Source: Elephas maximus indicus
Taxonomy: Eukaryota; Chordata; Mammalia; Proboscidea; Elephantidae
Assembly (NCBI RefSeq): GCF_024166365.1
Contig: NC_064842.1
Span: 22,477,001-22,541,000 of the forward strand
Length of the DNA stretch: 64,000 nt
Direction: 5' to 3'
The first letter of the stretch is position 1. Every line of letters begins with the position of its first letter. Made by a program: the position numbers and the translations under genes. Positions 61,103 to 64,000 of the stretch are shown in pieces. The notes beneath the pieces are model-generated. The model made no database searches, was not told where the DNA came from, and saw nothing but the letters and a program-made list of their open reading frames with translations.

Positions 61103-61264
61103 ACCAAAAAAGTCAAACCCATTGCCGTCGATTCCGACTCACAAGTGACCCTGTAGGGCAGAAAGAACTGCCCCATAGTGTTTCTAAGGAGCGGCTGGTA
61201 GATTCAAACTGCTGACCATTTGGTTAGCAGCTGAGCTCTTAACCACTGGGCCACCAGGACTCTG
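61103..61264 (-). mobile_element. AfroSINE (deleted subtype)
   Basis: CAAAAAAGTCAAACCCATTG … CTGGGCCACCAGGACTCT. Confidence 0.92.
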
Positions 61265-61805
61265 AAATAATGGTACAGACATCTTAACTTGTGCGAAGTC
61301 AGCCCCCAGAGCACCCTGAGAGGGCTGCCTTGTTGAACCACTGTGTCCTGGTAATTCCTAGGTCCTTTTTTTTTTTTTTTGTCAAGGGAGCTTTCAGCTC
61401 TTAAAGCTCGGCAAGCATTTGGGTGGCTGCCTTTCCACATGGCAGTCAAAAATAAATCTGTGTTTAAGCTGCTTATCTGAAATCACACTTCTTTAAAAAC
61501 ACATGTAAAGAGTTTTAACTTTTATGCTGTGATAGGTTACCCTTGGTCATGTATGAAACATATATATTAAACTTGTTTTGGGGATAAATAATTGAAAATG
61601 GAATTTGATAAAGGGAGGGAAGCAGAGGTGAAAGAAGGAATCATGAACTAGAACTAATTTTCCATGTTAATAGACATCACGTAAATGGATTAAAGATGCA
61701 TATAAAAACTAGCCATCATTTTGGTGTTTTAAATTTTAGAGGCCTGCTTTTATTGATCAAATGGTAATTGCTCAGTCCAAGAGCTGGGAAGCATTATTCA
61801 AATGA

Positions 61806-61970
61806 TAATTGTTGTTGTTTTGTGTCATCAAGTAGATTCCCACTCACAGTGACCCTGTAGGACAGAGCAGAACTGCCCCAGAGGGTTTCCAAGGAGTGGC
61901 TGGTGGATACAAATTGCCTACATTTTGGTTAGCAGCCAAGCTCTTAACCATTGCACCACCAGGGTTTCAT
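61806..61970 (-). mobile_element. AfroSINE (deleted subtype)
   Basis: GTGTCATCAAGTAGATTCCC … GCACCACCAGGGTTTC, with a TTGTTGTTTTG tail at left (the reverse of an ACAACAA-type end). Confidence 0.92.
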
Positions 61971-62184
61971 GAAGTTAGTCACCTCTGATTTCCTCTAAAA
62001 TTTTTCGGCTTAAAAAATTGGGTTAAAAATAACTTCTTCCATATCAAAGGTAGACATGATTACAGAACATATGTAACAGGCAACAAATGGATAAATACGC
62101 TTTTCCTAGAGCCTACTTCACTAATACTGAATTTTTGATAATTCCAAAAAGCCAACTGGAAAACTAGTATAGCATAGCAATGAG

Positions 62185-62330
62185 TTGGGGAGTAGACTGC
62201 ATGGTTTGAATCCTGGCTCTGTCATTGATTAGCTTGTGACCTTGGGCAAAGATTAACTTTTTTTGCCTCAGTTTCCTCAGCTGTAAAATGGGGGTGAGAA
62301 TAATTTCTACAGAATTGTGTCGCATACTCC
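62185..62330 (+). mobile_element. MIR
   Basis: GGTTTGAATCCTGGCTCTGT, AGCTTGTGACCTTGGGCAAA, TCAGTTTCCTCAGCTGTAAA. Confidence 0.88.
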
Positions 62331-62349
62331 TTGTATGGGCTTTAAGGAC

Positions 62350-62780
62350 CTTCCCGGGAGGGCCCCTAGTCTTCAGTTCCTCTCTTCCTGGAACTCTCTG
62401 CCTCTGTCACGTTGACTTAGTCACAGTAACCGACGTGGTGCAAGCTCTATCAGATTTCCACGTGTTTGCATAAATGGTTCCCTTTTCCTGGTAGGATTGG
62501 CAGCACCTCCCCCGCACCTCCTTTTTTGCCTGGTTAAAATCTACTTCATCTTCAAAACTTGTACAGAGGATGCCGGCATTCACAGAAAGTTTTCTCTGGA
62601 GTTGGATATTCTTCCCACTATCAGACTGGAGTTTCTTCTTCTGCCTTCTTTTTTGGAGCGTGAGCTCCTTGAAGGCATGAACGGTGTCATATTAACTTTT
62701 TTTTATTTAACATGGGATGAGAGAGTATTCACATATCTGGGCTCAGCCTAGTAATAGCGCTTCTAGGCACTATTCTATTC
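62350..62780 (+). mobile_element. L2 LINE 3' region (probable)
   Basis: CTCTTCCTGGAACTCTCTGC, GAGCGTGAGCTCCTTGAAGG and a terminal CTAGGCACTATTCTATTC, in L2-like order but diverged. Confidence 0.55.
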
Positions 62781-62999
62781 AGTTCAGACTTGCTTACCCA
62801 GTCTAATGGCAACTGGTGAACTATAAATAAGCTATTTAATGTGGCCATCTAGTGACCAAAGGGGAAAATGACTTTGTTCTTGCTCTACCCACTCCCGTGC
62901 CTTCCGCCAACCATCACGTACAGGAGCTTTGCTCCCAACTACTCAACTCTTCAAAATCATAATACCTTGTACATTACCGCTTTACTCAATGCCTTCATA

Positions 63000-63170
63000 T
63001 TCTCATTTAATACACACTCACAGGAACACATGCACCATAAGATGGCGTTTTGGTACTATTATTCCTATTTTACCTATGAGAAAATTAAGGTTCGGAGATG
63101 TTAATTTTCCCAGAGTCACATGGTAATTATGAAGAGAAACTAAAACTGAATCCAGTACTTTTATCCCAAA
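63000..63170 (-). mobile_element. MIR
   Basis: ATTCCTATTTTACCTATGAG, TTTTCCCAGAGTCACATGGT, reverse MIR core. Confidence 0.75.
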
Positions 63171-63219
63171 CACAGTCCTCTATCATGGAATTTATCACAT
63201 CACTTCACAACTATTTATT

Positions 63220-63650
63220 CCTTTGTTCATAATTCATCTTTGCTTTCTCCCTGCCTAACAGAGTGGCTGGAACACTGTATGTGTCTGATAAATGCTTGTT
63301 GATAAATGTTGTAAATTTATGCATAATCATGTTATATCACAAAGAACTTCACCTGCCCCAAACTGACGTGTGGAGTTACTATTTGTATATCTCCTTTCAC
63401 TTCCATGCTTGTTTGCACACACCTCCTTGGCCTGCGAATATCCTCACCCTCCTCAACTTCATAAACTCCTCCCATTCATCAATTCACATGTTGTTTTCTC
63501 TTAAAACCTTCCCCCGTTTCTCCCCAGACAGAGGGATGTACTTCCTCGAATGCATTCTCCAGCTCTGTGGGTACAGTTCTGTTTTAGCACATTTTACATT
63601 CCTGTAATTGTTTGTTTACATGTCTGTCTTCTCCTCCAGGCTTTGTCAGA
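63220..63650 (+). mobile_element. L2 LINE fragments (probable)
   Basis: GAGTGGCTGGAACACTGTAT and AATGCTTGTTGATAAATG resemble an L2 end. A second L2-like stretch follows (CTCCTCCCATTCATCAATTC, TTTAGCACATTTTACATTCC). The 114-codon frame across it is not a gene. Confidence 0.5.
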
Positions 63651-63830
63651 TGTCGGATGGGGGAACAGCAGTATCAAAGCTGCACGCTATGGCGGTGGGT
63701 GGGTGTTTGAGGAACGGCGTGCCTCCTATGTCAGTGGTGCTGCGAGATTCAGCAAAGCTTTGATAATACGGCAATAAGGCTGGATTTAGAGGTCGCTGTC
63801 TTCAAATTGGGGCATGCATACACCTCACCT

Positions 63831-63981
63831 GAAACCAAACCCAATGCTGTCGTATCCATGATGACTCATAGCAACCCTATAGGACAGAATAGAACTGCGC
63901 CGTAGGAGTGGCTGGTGGATCCAAACTACCCACCTTTTGATTAGCAGCCGTGCTCTTAACCACTGTGTCACCACGACCCCG
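63831..63981 (-). mobile_element. AfroSINE (deleted subtype)
   Basis: GAAACCAAACCCAATGCTGT … CACTGTGTCACCACGACC, at the right edge of the window. Confidence 0.92.
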
Positions 63982-64000
63982 CTGCATACCACTAGGGGTC

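Larger units (their letters stand above)
44900..64000 (+). other. OPN3: OPN3 intron 1, distal part (runs off right edge)
   Basis: OPN3 exon 2 should encode TM3-TM5 after a phase-1 acceptor, and no such sequence was found before the window ends. The region is repeat-filled. Stretches at 46800-47860, 49850-50890, 51120-51980, 57000-58900 and 59150-60320 show no recognisable gene and only faint old repeats. Confidence 0.75.

Noticed and set aside
63263..63607. 114-codon plus frame near the right end
   Set aside because: It lies across L2-like repeat sequence, with no splice signals or recognisable domain.
38718..64000. OPN3 exons 2-4 and KMO exons
   Set aside because: I looked for the conserved TM3-TM5 peptide and the retinal lysine region and for KMO-like peptides. 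None was found; they should lie beyond the right edge.

Overview
This is a vertebrate, placental-mammal window. It is AT-rich and intron-dominated, with MIR, L2, L1 and MaLR-type LTR repeats and about 40 copies of a tRNA-derived SINE. That SINE has a tRNA-like head with a B box and a body ending in a GGTCGCTATGAGTCGGAATC-like block. I recognise it as AfroSINE, so the host is an afrotherian. Most copies lack a middle block of about 45 bases, a deleted subtype I recall as typical of elephants, sea cows and hyraxes, so a paenungulate such as elephant is the best guess.

Three protein-coding genes are visible. Positions 1-27655 hold the 5' part of WDR64 on the minus strand: coding exons at 27655-27508, 20806-20676, 3076-2974 and 1024-921. 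Their splice phases chain without a break, and the gene runs off the left edge. Positions 27656 to about 38150 are intergenic repeats (an L1 3' end, a MaLR-like solo LTR, an old unnamed repeat). A CpG island at about 37.8-38.9 kb carries the promoter and first coding exon (38351-38717) of OPN3 (encephalopsin) on the plus strand, head-to-head with WDR64. From 38718 to the right end everything lies in OPN3 intron 1. Inside that intron, on the same strand, is the intronless 655-codon gene CHML (Rab escort protein 2) at 42859-44826. The order WDR64 / OPN3 / CHML matches human 1q43 as I remember it. OPN3 exons 2-4 and KMO were not seen and should lie to the right.

The genes do not form a pathway: WDR64 is a poorly characterised WD-repeat protein, OPN3 a non-visual opsin GPCR, and CHML a Rab prenylation chaperone. 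What links them is architecture: divergent WDR64/OPN3, and a retrogene (CHML) that probably uses the OPN3 CpG-island promoter. The OPN3-CHML core (about 36.0-45.8 kb) is free of AfroSINEs.

No undescribed protein system was found. The most informative unusual items are a GC-rich hAT-like element with a perfect 8-base target duplication (24045-24430), a MaLR-like LTR hit twice by AfroSINEs at one spot, a broken RTE LINE that shares its 3' end with the SINEs, a 123-base tandem repeat in the OPN3 CpG island, and a 23-codon upstream ORF in the OPN3 leader. Repeat family names were assigned by eye from memory and are approximate.
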